Assembly: GCA_027858775.1 (NCBI GenBank)
Contig: JAQICA010000131.1
Coordinates: forward strand, 1 to 48,022
DNA from: Salinivirgaceae bacterium
GTDB taxonomy: Bacteria > Bacteroidota > Bacteroidia > Bacteroidales > Salinivirgaceae
DNA: 48,022 bases
Reading direction: 5' to 3'
Under the pieces are notes generated by a model. That model did no database searches, was not told where the DNA came from, and worked only from the letters and a program-made list of their open reading frames with translations. The translations under genes were made by a program, and so were the position numbers. Of this stretch, positions 8,677 to 15,795 are shown piece after piece. Each line of letters begins with the position of its first letter. The first letter of the stretch is position 1.

Positions 8677-9924
8677 TTACCGTAATTTTATAAAATTCGT
8701 ACTGAAATGGTGTTTTCCGGAAAAAATTATAACGTAATAGAAACCGGATTCAAAATTCAGAATATCAATTTCAGTTTTTTTAGTTGACAAGACCCTTACG
8801 CCCAATTGATTGTATATTTCAATATTATTAATTTCTCCATTGTTCTGTAGTGATATGCTTATAACATCCTCAGCTGGATTAGGATATACAAAACATACAG
8901 AATTATCAATTGTGGTTTGTTTAACACTGAGTGCGTCACTGTTTTTAAGAAGGGATTCACCCGCGCTACTACAGTATACGGTAGTAGGATTAGTCATTTC
9001 AATGTTTTCAATGTTTGAGTATACCCCGGATACCTGCTCGTCCCAAGTTAGTCCGCCGTCAAGGGTTCTGAGGATCCTCCCCTCTCCACAGCCAATATAA
9101 CCAACGGTCTCATTAATAAAGTCGATCGAGTAGATACTTTCTGAGGATTCGGGAGACACATCTTCCCAATTTACTCCACCATCAATTGTTTTGAATATCA
9201 GACCATCGGCAGAGCTTATATAGCCTACTAAATCATCGGGAAAAGATACAGAACTAAGTGTATGTTCAGCGTCCGTGAATACTCCATTCCAATTATTTCC
9301 AGAATCAACTGTTTTATAGACGTATGTAATTTGATTTGTATCTCTTACAACAATATATCCCGTGCTTGCACTTGTAAATTCTACATTAGTTCCACCACTA
9401 TTAAATGTGAGCGTATCTACTTCAAAAATCTGAATAGAAGAAGATTGTGTTAATTTATACAGTGCGCCATGAGAAAGGTCATAAGCGTTTCCGGCAACAT
9501 ATCCCAGGGTATTATTCACCATGTAAAGATCAGTAAGGGCGAAATTAGATATAGGTTGACCAAAAGCTTCCCACGTTACACCATAATCGGCAGTTTTTTG
9601 AAATTTAAAATAAGATCCTTGCCATCCACTAGCAATAGTTCGCAGGCCATCAGACGAATTTATAAAATCTATTCCCTCTATTTTGGAATAGCCATACGGC
9701 TCCCCAACTTCATCGTTCACTAATGACTCAGTTTGCCAGTCATTTTGGGTTGAAAAAACTTTATATATACCCCCAGTGGCAGGTGTTACAAATTCATTGA
9801 CATACCTGTATCCAATATTGCTTTCTACCATTGTAACATTCTTCTTTTGGCCTAGATTTACCCACTGGCCAAACATAAAATAATTCAGAAATAAAAAACA
9901 AGATAAAATGATGAATTTTCTCAT
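8677..9924 (-). CDS. T9SS-secreted YCF48/BNR-repeat protein
   Basis: 415 residues. A signal peptide (MRKFIILSCFLFLNYFMFGQ) is followed by repeated beta-propeller blades of the YCF48/sialidase type: TADYGVTWEAFG, YKTVDSGNNW, FKTIDGGVNWEDV and LRTLDGGLTWDEQ, each with the D-GG-x-W Asp-box pattern. The last about 75 residues (VYPNPAEDVISIS to the C-terminal TNFIKLR) form a type A T9SS sorting domain, so the protein should be exported and anchored on or released from the surface. Its promoter is the clear one at 9985-10015 and its terminator is at 8624-8669, so it is monocistronic. The ligand of the propeller cannot be told from sequence. Confidence 0.87.
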   Translation of the reverse strand: MRKFIILSCFLFLNYFMFGQWVNLGQKKNVTMVESNIGYRYVNEFVTPATGGIYKVFSTQNDWQTESLVNDEVGEPYGYSKIEGIDFINSSDGLRTIASGWQGSYFKFQKTADYGVTWEAFGQPISNFALTDLYMVNNTLGYVAGNAYDLSHGALYKLTQSSSIQIFEVDTLTFNSGGTNVEFTSASTGYIVVRDTNQITYVYKTVDSGNNWNGVFTDAEHTLSSVSFPDDLVGYISSADGLIFKTIDGGVNWEDVSPESSESIYSIDFINETVGYIGCGEGRILRTLDGGLTWDEQVSGVYSNIENIEMTNPTTVYCSSAGESLLKNSDALSVKQTTIDNSVCFVYPNPAEDVISISLQNNGEINNIEIYNQLGVRVLSTKKTEIDILNFESGFYYVIIFSGKHHFSTNFIKLR

Positions 9925-9984
9925 AGCTGTTTGATTAAAAAAGTATTTATTAGTTCGCTGTAAAGCATTTTATTTATACAAGGT

Positions 9985-10015
9985 CAAATATAATAACAAT
10001 AATCGCATTGGCAAA
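9985..10015 (-). promoter_or_regulatory. Bacteroidota-type promoter of the 8677-9924 gene
   Basis: Read on the minus strand: TTTG (10012-10015), 19 bp, then TATATTTG (9985-9992), an exact match to the phylum's -33 TTTG / -7 TAnnTTTG consensus with ideal spacing. The ATG at 9924 lies about 60 bp downstream. Confidence 0.75.
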
Positions 10016-10289
10016 CCTTTTCAAGGTAACAAAACATTCACTAATTTCCCCTCAGATTTAATTTTTTCGTTTTAAAACCTTGCGGAATTTTGGCAACTAT
10101 AAAATCCTTGTTTAATTACCATCCCTTTCTAAAAATACACCCATTTCCAATTTTCAATCTCATTTGGTCATATATGTTAGTTTCTGTACCCACAGCGAAG
10201 TAACTTTATTGCATGGCTATACACAAGTTCTATCACACCTCTTGAAAACCCTCGTTCCACCCTCTACAAAAAGCACTCGGCACAAAAAA
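10016..10289. other. Intergenic region, nothing recognised
   Basis: About 270 bp of AT-rich sequence between the promoter of the 9924 gene and the terminator of the next minus-strand gene. I see no gene, repeat or RNA signal in it. Confidence 0.35.
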
Positions 10290-10335
10290 AGGTTAAAAAA
10301 TGCAGTTGGTAATTTCAACCGCATTTTTTAACCTA
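10290..10335 (-). terminator. Strong terminator hairpin after the 10392-13322 gene
   Basis: GGTTAAAAAATGCAGTTG (10291-10308) pairs with CAACCGCATTTTTTAACC (10317-10334) with a single A-C mismatch and an 8-nt loop. Read on the minus strand, the gene at 10392 ends 56 bp upstream and a T run (10284-10290) follows. It is nearly symmetrical and could also act in the opposite direction. Confidence 0.75.
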
Positions 10336-10391
10336 AAATTTTCTAACCCTGCTCCAAGAGCAACGGATTGATTTACTTTATCAAAGTAGAA

Positions 10392-13322
10392 TTAGTTAAC
10401 TACAATTTTTTGCACCTTACCAAATCCAAGCGTTCCCATACGTACCAGATATACACCTTTAGATACATGCGACATGTCGAACGAGTATTCGTAAACACCA
10501 TTGGAATTTACAACCCTGTTGAAAAGAAGCAAGCGCCCGGATACATCGTGAATGGTAATATTCATTTTTTCGCCGTATGCAGTCTTCATCGAGGCCACAA
10601 ACTGGTTATTACCATCATGTCTTATTTTTAGCGTTGCTGATGCAAGTTCAATGGTTTCAGCACTAATGCCATCGTCTACAAGAACTTTATAATCTTCTGT
10701 TTCGCCATAAGTTGTAGCTTCGCAAGCAGAAGCGGGAATTTGCTCATCTGAGGTTTTTACACGCATCAAATGCTCGCCCATTGGAGCAGTTTCAGGAATC
10801 ACCAACGAAACCTCATCACTTAAATCAGTTCCGGTTTCTCCTTCGGACAAAACGTAATTATCAACTAACAATTCGTTTGCTTCATAAACAAAATTGTCAT
10901 TCAAATCGATCCAAACATTCAGGTTTACGTTCGCAACTCCGGTAGAAATTGTAAGATTATTGGTTGTACCCTGCCCCATCGTTGCTAATTGTTCAGTAAA
11001 ATCTGAATATCCCGATGAACTGCATTCGCTGACATTATCAATGGTGCCCAGTTGCAGAGCATCGATTCCGTAGCCTGTAGAACAGTCTGACTGTGGCTGA
11101 CAAATAGAATTTGTAATTATAACATCGAGTGTGTCATTTTCTGGATTATCGTCTCCCAATGCATCGATATAAACTCGAAGCTGATGATCAATGATAGCTG
11201 AAAAGTCGCCTTTTTGATTGAACGCATAACTAACAATTTGACCTGGAGTAATAGCGGTTGTAATAGTTTCGCCTACCGGAGCCTCATCATTAAGAATGTA
11301 GAACATATCGACATCAGAAATTGTATTTTCTCCGTAATTTTCCAATAGAACTCTGATGGTTTCGTTGTCTGAAAGTTCTGGCTCAGATGAAGGCGAAGAA
11401 ACTCTTTTTACACCCAGGTCGTCGCTAACCGAGGGAATAACATCGATGGTCAACATATCGTTTTCTGTATTCTCATCGCCTCCCAAAGCAGTGTAAACCT
11501 CTAGCTCGTAGGTATTCCCAATTACCGGAAAATCGGCAGTTGTGGCAAACGTATGTTGCAAAGTTGCTGCTGCTTCCAGCGTTTCTGTCACGACTTCAGT
11601 AACGGCAGTGCCACCGTTTATACGATAGCCTACGGTAAAGTTTTCTTGACTTTCGGTTCCATAATTACGTATGGTAATAGTCACTGGAATACCTTCGCCT
11701 AATTCATTTTCCGATGGTGAATCGATGCTAAACATACCAATATCGGTTGTAAAATCGGGAGCTAATTTGAATACACCTACCCTGTTCTTACGGCCGCTTC
11801 CGCTAAAATACTCACCAATAGACCAAAATGTGAGGTCATCAGTCGGATCGATAGTCATTTGTGAATAGTCGCCATATCGAGTGGATGGGTTGGAAGATGT
11901 TCCATCAACAATCACTTGTTCTTCAATTGTCATTAAATCATTAGGATCACTAGCATACCGGCCGGTATAGCGCAAAGCTGGATTAATGGTGCTACTTACT
12001 ACGGTATAAGCTAATGCGATATTACCTTGCGCATCCATAGCCATATTTCCCGAAAATGCACTATGCCCATCTGGTTGTGCATAGGTTCCTTCCTGATATA
12101 TTTCCCAATTGTCGCCATCGTTATCCTGACGCAACTCATACCAACGAATTCCAGCCAAATCGTCGTTTCCATCCAGATCTACAGCAAAATTAAAAAGGGC
12201 AGAATTGTGTGTTGGAAACCTTCTATAGCCTGCCATATACATTATTGTTGCCTGTAACGCATCGATATCGCTTCCTGATGGTTGTGGCAGATTCGAAAAT
12301 GAACCTCCATCGAACACACCATCGAACGGTGTTACATCAAGCTGTTGTGCAGTAGAAATTGTAGAATTAGCAGGGGCACTCCAATCGACATTAATATTCC
12401 AAATTTTTAAATGATCGTTAGAAACGCCTGACCATGAGTCGTCTTGCATATACACAATGGGCGCATTTCCGGCAGGTGGCATTTCAAAACCACTCACACT
12501 AAAGCCTAATGGACTGTAAAAGCCGCTTATTGCAATTCCTGGAAGTGAAAATGCCACAATTTGGGCATTGACATCGCCAGCGATCATGGCTTCGCGGTCG
12601 AGAGCAAACACTACCTCACTCGATTGGGGCGAGCTTTGGTCTTTATTGGCTGTAATGTAATAGCCATCGGACCAAATAGAATATTTCGGATAATCGGGGA
12701 ACGTATTGGTGGGGAACTGATACGTGTACCATCCATCGTTCAACGGATCTGGCCCCTGAGTTACAGCAACCAAAAAACCATTGCTGTAAAATTGGGTGAC
12801 TACAAATCGATCGGCAAACTGGTCGTAAAACACAATGGGATCGCCCATGGATTGGCCTGCCCAAATATTTGACAGAGAAGCTTCATCTGTCAAAGGGTTT
12901 CCTTCTCTGTCCCAAATACGAAATGACGAGTTCCATGCATTCACAAAATGGTTTGGCCCCACTGCGCCGGTAGGATCGGTTGGCGTTGCATAAGCAGTAA
13001 CGGCATCAAATGTGAAGATTGGCTCTACGCCTTTGTGTTGTGGCGAACGCATCTGACGGTTTACCAACGGATCGCCGGCAACAGGCAAGCCCTTGCCCGG
13101 CACAACTTTATTGATACCGGCACGTTTGGGATTAAATTCTTTCACCTTATTTTCGGCAGGAATAAAATCGCCCGATTTAATTTTTGATGCAATTGAAGGT
13201 ACAATATGCATTGATTCGGCCTTTTTCACCCAAGTGGCCTTTTGTACTTGGTCAACCTGACCTTGTGCGAAACTAAATCCCACAAAAAACCAAGTCAAAA
13301 CAATAATTAAAATAGTTCTCAT
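10392..13322 (-). CDS. Large T9SS-secreted protein with CARDB-like and GEVED domains
   Basis: 976 residues. A signal peptide (ILIIVLTWFFVGFSFAQ) is followed by a region of about 480 residues containing TDPTGAVGPNHFVNAWNSSF, a motif found at the start of many large secreted Bacteroidota proteins. Two Ig-like CARDB-type repeats follow (about 520-625 and 632-735), each starting with DIGMFSIDSPS or DLGVKRVSSPS. Then comes a GEVED domain (about 765-885: WIDLNDNFVYEANE, GETEDYKVLV). The end (about 895-976) is a type A T9SS sorting domain (LASATLKIRHDGN to VQKIVVN). It is probably a surface adhesin or unrecognised enzyme; no catalytic triad is apparent. Monocistronic, with a strong terminator at 10290-10335. 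Confidence 0.85.
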   Translation of the reverse strand: MRTILIIVLTWFFVGFSFAQGQVDQVQKATWVKKAESMHIVPSIASKIKSGDFIPAENKVKEFNPKRAGINKVVPGKGLPVAGDPLVNRQMRSPQHKGVEPIFTFDAVTAYATPTDPTGAVGPNHFVNAWNSSFRIWDREGNPLTDEASLSNIWAGQSMGDPIVFYDQFADRFVVTQFYSNGFLVAVTQGPDPLNDGWYTYQFPTNTFPDYPKYSIWSDGYYITANKDQSSPQSSEVVFALDREAMIAGDVNAQIVAFSLPGIAISGFYSPLGFSVSGFEMPPAGNAPIVYMQDDSWSGVSNDHLKIWNINVDWSAPANSTISTAQQLDVTPFDGVFDGGSFSNLPQPSGSDIDALQATIMYMAGYRRFPTHNSALFNFAVDLDGNDDLAGIRWYELRQDNDGDNWEIYQEGTYAQPDGHSAFSGNMAMDAQGNIALAYTVVSSTINPALRYTGRYASDPNDLMTIEEQVIVDGTSSNPSTRYGDYSQMTIDPTDDLTFWSIGEYFSGSGRKNRVGVFKLAPDFTTDIGMFSIDSPSENELGEGIPVTITIRNYGTESQENFTVGYRINGGTAVTEVVTETLEAAATLQHTFATTADFPVIGNTYELEVYTALGGDENTENDMLTIDVIPSVSDDLGVKRVSSPSSEPELSDNETIRVLLENYGENTISDVDMFYILNDEAPVGETITTAITPGQIVSYAFNQKGDFSAIIDHQLRVYIDALGDDNPENDTLDVIITNSICQPQSDCSTGYGIDALQLGTIDNVSECSSSGYSDFTEQLATMGQGTTNNLTISTGVANVNLNVWIDLNDNFVYEANELLVDNYVLSEGETGTDLSDEVSLVIPETAPMGEHLMRVKTSDEQIPASACEATTYGETEDYKVLVDDGISAETIELASATLKIRHDGNNQFVASMKTAYGEKMNITIHDVSGRLLLFNRVVNSNGVYEYSFDMSHVSKGVYLVRMGTLGFGKVQKIVVN

Positions 13323-13638
13323 AAGCTGATAATTAAGTAAACAATTTATTTAAGACATTTGAATTCAAAACAGTTGCTATTAAAAATAGTTTTAAAACAA
13401 TAGTACATCAAAACAGATTAAATTCTTCCGGTCCAAAAACCAATCTTTCTTCTACCGGATGGTCGCGAATATAGTCATCTTTTTAATAATTACCCTATTG
13501 ACCCACAGTTCAACAGAGACATTTATCATATTGTACATATTGTTTAAATTCAGATCGAAAGCGCTGGTTCTAGTTTTAAAGCAGCCTCTCTAAGCTGAAA
13601 ATCAGCACACAAGATTCAACATACATCAACATACAGAG
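13323..13638. other. Intergenic region
   Basis: 316 bp between minus-strand genes. The only structure seen is a weak inverted repeat TCCGGT...ACCGGA around 13426-13460 with a loop of about 22 nt. No gene or clear promoter recognised. Confidence 0.35.
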
Positions 13639-14115
13639 CTACTCCTCTGCTTTCAACTGGCCGCCACGAACCGTAGCTCCCAAAGTAATTCCGGCACTTA
13701 TTACCACCAAATTTTTGATAATATACTGCCCTTCGAATGTTAGCGCATAAGGAAACTCAACAAATACTTGCTCGGGAAAAAGAAATATTGGTGTAAAAGT
13801 ACCCACCATTTGTAAGTACAACAATAAAAGAGTTTCGCGCATAAACACATTAAACAGTAAACCAATACCGATCAACACTTCCCAAAAGGCAAGTCCGTAA
13901 AGAATAATTTTTTCGGGTAATAGTCCAAAAGTGAGTAAATCGATGGTATCGATGGCAATGTTTTGTGCCGGGCTAAGACCCTCAAAAAACTTGAGCGCTC
14001 CGAACCAAAAAAATATGATGCCAATACTAATACGCAACAACCGAATTCCCTGACTTGCCATCCAATAAGATACTTTCCGATCTATTTTATCAAACGTTTT
14101 TCCTCTTAAGTTCAT
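13639..14115 (-). CDS. DoxX-like integral membrane protein
   Basis: 158 residues from the ATG at 14113-14115. A longer frame would need a TTG at 14199 and adds a low-complexity tail, so I chose the ATG. Four hydrophobic helices are visible: ISIGIIFFWFGALKFF, IILYGLAFWEVLIGIGLLF, TLLLLYLQMVGTFTPIFLF and IIKNLVVISAGITLGATV. The F-GxLKF near helix 1 and W-E-V-LIGIGL in helix 2 are typical of DoxX/DoxD-like proteins, small inner-membrane proteins often linked to redox or thiol stress. No partner gene is adjacent. The family call rests on topology and these motifs only. Confidence 0.7.
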   Translation of the reverse strand: MNLRGKTFDKIDRKVSYWMASQGIRLLRISIGIIFFWFGALKFFEGLSPAQNIAIDTIDLLTFGLLPEKIILYGLAFWEVLIGIGLLFNVFMRETLLLLYLQMVGTFTPIFLFPEQVFVEFPYALTFEGQYIIKNLVVISAGITLGATVRGGQLKAEE

Positions 14116-14244
14116 AAAGAATGTTTTAGATGTAAAAAAAAAAGACTTTAATATCTTATTTTCATCAATAACAAAAAGGTTACTATTTTGTTCTGACAAC
14201 CTAACGTTTTATACAGGACAAACAGCTGATATCGAACAATTTAA

Positions 14245-14568
14245 ATAAACAACCGATACTTAATAATTGCCGACCTTAACGAAATAGGCAAATTAAAAAC
14301 CTTACAATTTCTGTGTCCCTCGCACTTCGTTTACGGGGCAGGCAGTAAGAGAAAATTGCTCAATTTGGATTATACTCATATTAGCAATGCCCACCTACGC
14401 ACCATAGAAAGTCTGATCGATGACTTGGATGCTTGAAAACAATGTTTAACTTGACCAAATGGAATATTTTGGAGATGCCAATAGCGAAAAGAGCGTACAA
14501 ACAAAGAGTTTTGCTATTCGCTGATCCACAAGTTGCAAGCTATAAATAAAGAGCTTCAGCCGCTTTAA
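14245..14568 (+). pseudogene. Possible decayed coding relics
   Basis: Two protein-like stretches lie upstream of parD. Codons 14245-14436 are open and end in HLRTIESLIDDLDA and TGA. From ATG 14459 a second frame reads MEYFGDANSEKSVQTKSFAIR to a TGA at 14522, and shifting one frame continues LIHKLQAINKELQPL to TAA at 14566-14568. The second pair reads like one short helical protein broken by a single frameshift. I cannot name the family. The first stretch overlaps the dispersed repeat copy at 14279-14376, so its openness may be accidental. Confidence 0.3.
14279..14376 (+). repeat. Dispersed intergenic repeat, copy C
   Basis: ACGAAATAGGCAAATT followed by AAAACCTTACAATTTCT aligns with ACCGAATTGGCGAGGT and CAAACCTTACAATTTCT at 15655-15687. 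The far end (TGCTCAATTTGGATTATAC) matches GCACAATTTGGGTATTAC at 15707-15724. Same orientation as copy B, inverted relative to copy A at 397-447. Confidence 0.5.
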
Positions 14569-14583
14569 CTTCTAATAACTTTC

Positions 14584-14622
14584 TTGCTTTTGATGCGGTT
14601 TTGATGTATTTTTGCATCAAAA
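14584..14622 (+). promoter_or_regulatory. parDE promoter overlapped by a three-site operator
   Basis: TATTTTTG (14607-14614) matches the TAnnTTTG -7 element, with a TTG at 14584-14586, 20 bp upstream. The 8-mer TTTTGATG occurs at 14588-14595 and 14599-14606 (11 bp apart), and its perfect inverse CATCAAAA at 14615-14622. The last two sites flank the -7 element exactly. Ribbon-helix-helix antitoxins autorepress by binding such short repeats, so ParD or ParDE binding here would block the promoter (inference). The ATG of parD is 9 bp downstream of the last site. Confidence 0.65.
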
Positions 14623-14631
14623 CTATTGATT

Positions 14632-14871
14632 ATGGCTAGACAAAGTATTTCATTCACGCAACCCAATGACGATTGGTTAAAAGCTCAAATTGAAAGTAAA
14701 GAGTATTCAAGTAAGAGTGAATTGGTAAACGATTTAATACGCCAGGCCAGAAAACAACAGCGACAAATAGACTGGATAAGATCAAAGCTAGAAAGAGCCG
14801 AGAATAGCGGATTTACCAATGACAGTAAAGAACAGATACTCGCACAATCAAAGACTCAACTTGATGGCTAA
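14632..14871 (+). CDS. parD: ParD-family ribbon-helix-helix antitoxin
   Basis: 79 residues from ATG 14632; an in-frame TTG at 14626 is less likely. The N-terminus ARQSISFTQPNDDWLKAQIESKEYSS followed by KSELVNDLIRQARKQQ is the ribbon-helix-helix signature of ParD/CopG-type antitoxins: a beta strand for operator contacts, then two helices. The C-terminal about 35 residues are polar and probably wrap ParE. It overlaps the toxin gene by 8 bp (ATGGCTAA). The promoter at 14584-14622 carries repeats suited to autoregulation. The pair neutralises a gyrase-targeting toxin and is commonly found on mobile or accessory DNA, in agreement with the repeats on both sides. Confidence 0.88.
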   Translation: MARQSISFTQPNDDWLKAQIESKEYSSKSELVNDLIRQARKQQRQIDWIRSKLERAENSGFTNDSKEQILAQSKTQLDG

Positions 14872-15157
14872 ATACAAATTAAGCAACGTTGCCAAGGAGG
14901 ATTTGATTAGGATTCATCAATTCGGAGTTAAAAGATTCGGGTTGACTCAAGCTGACAACTATTTTAACACCTTTTTTGACTATTTTGAAATTATAGCTGA
15001 CCGACCATTTACTTTTGAATCAGCTGATTATATTAAAACTGGATACAGACGTTGTGTTTGTGGATCTGACAGCATTTATTTTAAAGTAAATGACGACATC
15101 GTTGAAATTATGGCGATAGTTGGACGTCAAGATCTCAATAATGTATTAAATGGTTAA
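14864..15157 (+). CDS. parE: ParE/RelE-superfamily toxin
   Basis: 97 residues, standard length. The start at ATG 14864 overlaps the parD stop by 8 bp, the normal coupling for such modules; a longer frame exists but has no fitting start. Features of the ParE fold: LSNVAKEDLIRIHQFGVKRFG as the first strand and helical hairpin, DYFEIIADRPF with the family's conserved L/IxxxP turn, and the C-terminal sheet with YRRCVCGSDSIYFKV and VEIMAIVGRQD. ParE toxins inhibit DNA gyrase. The protein appears full length with no disruption, so the module is probably active. Confidence 0.88.
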   Translation: MAKYKLSNVAKEDLIRIHQFGVKRFGLTQADNYFNTFFDYFEIIADRPFTFESADYIKTGYRRCVCGSDSIYFKVNDDIVEIMAIVGRQDLNNVLNG

Positions 15158-15169
15158 ATTACAGTTGGC

Positions 15170-15600
15170 AACCGCGGCAAATAGAGCATACAGAGCCGCG
15201 AAGCTGCGAGCAGCAGAGATTCTTTTTTAACCCCGCCAACCGAACCGCCGGCTGGCGGTGAGCTCAACGAAGTTAAATCTACGATTTGTCGAGTCGTGTT
15301 GTAAAATGCAAATCGTAAATTTGGCTACGTGCAGTCCAGGAGGTTTTCGTAAGAAAGTCATACGCTCCATCGCCGCACTATCCCCGCCCATGCGAAGCAT
15401 CGGCTTTAAACGGATCTATAGAAAAAATTGTCGGACTAAAGTATTGCTTCGTTTTTGTTTTAAGGCAAAAATGAAAATGGAAGTCATAAGAATCCCCGCG
15501 GTATAATCAGGAATCACATTTCTCAGGCTTGTGCCTCCCTTCGGTCGACGGAGGCTTGCCGCAGGTGATACGCTAAAGCTTCAGCGACACGGGGATGCAG
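15170..15600. repeat. Palindrome-rich non-coding region
   Basis: Between parE and the next gene (638 bp) there is no convincing gene but several inverted repeats: ACCGCC/GGCGGT (15244-15249, 15254-15259); AAATCTACGATTTG/CAAATCGTAAATTT (15275-15288, 15309-15322; one mismatch, 20-nt loop); GCCTCC/GGAGGC (15533-15538, 15550-15555); and the near-palindrome CGCTAAAGCTTCAGCG (15571-15586). The stretch is more GC-rich than the surrounding spacers. It looks like a composite of short intergenic repeats or a decayed small mobile element. Confidence 0.5.
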
Positions 15601-15644
15601 ACCTCAAAAATAAAGTTCTCTTATGGGGATTTTCTTGCAAAGAG

Positions 15645-15728
15645 TTGGTTTTTCACCGAATTGGCGAGGTGCAAACCTTACAATTTCTTTGTCGTTAGCG
15701 AGAATCGCACAATTTGGGTATTACTTTG
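15645..15728 (+). repeat. Dispersed intergenic repeat, copy B (most complete)
   Basis: Contains all blocks shared with the other copies: TTTTTCACCGAATTGGCGAGG, AAACCTTACAATTTCT, GAATCGCACAATTTGGG and TATTACTTTG. Copy C at 14279-14376 is in the same orientation and copy A at 397-447 is inverted. It ends 68 bp before the start of the downstream protease gene. Confidence 0.55.
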
Positions 15729-15795
15729 AAACATATTGTTTAATTTTACCAATAATTCACTAAACCGACATCGAAATCAATTAAATAATAGTCTC

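Noticed and set aside
14245-14436. Leucine-rich-repeat-like reading (LNEIGKLKTLQFL)
   Set aside because: The similarity falls within the dispersed repeat shared with 15645-15728, which is not coding there, so it is probably accidental.
15258-15506. 82-codon plus-strand open frame after parE
   Set aside because: It needs a GTG start, spans the 14-bp-arm inverted repeat and has a composition set by those repeats.
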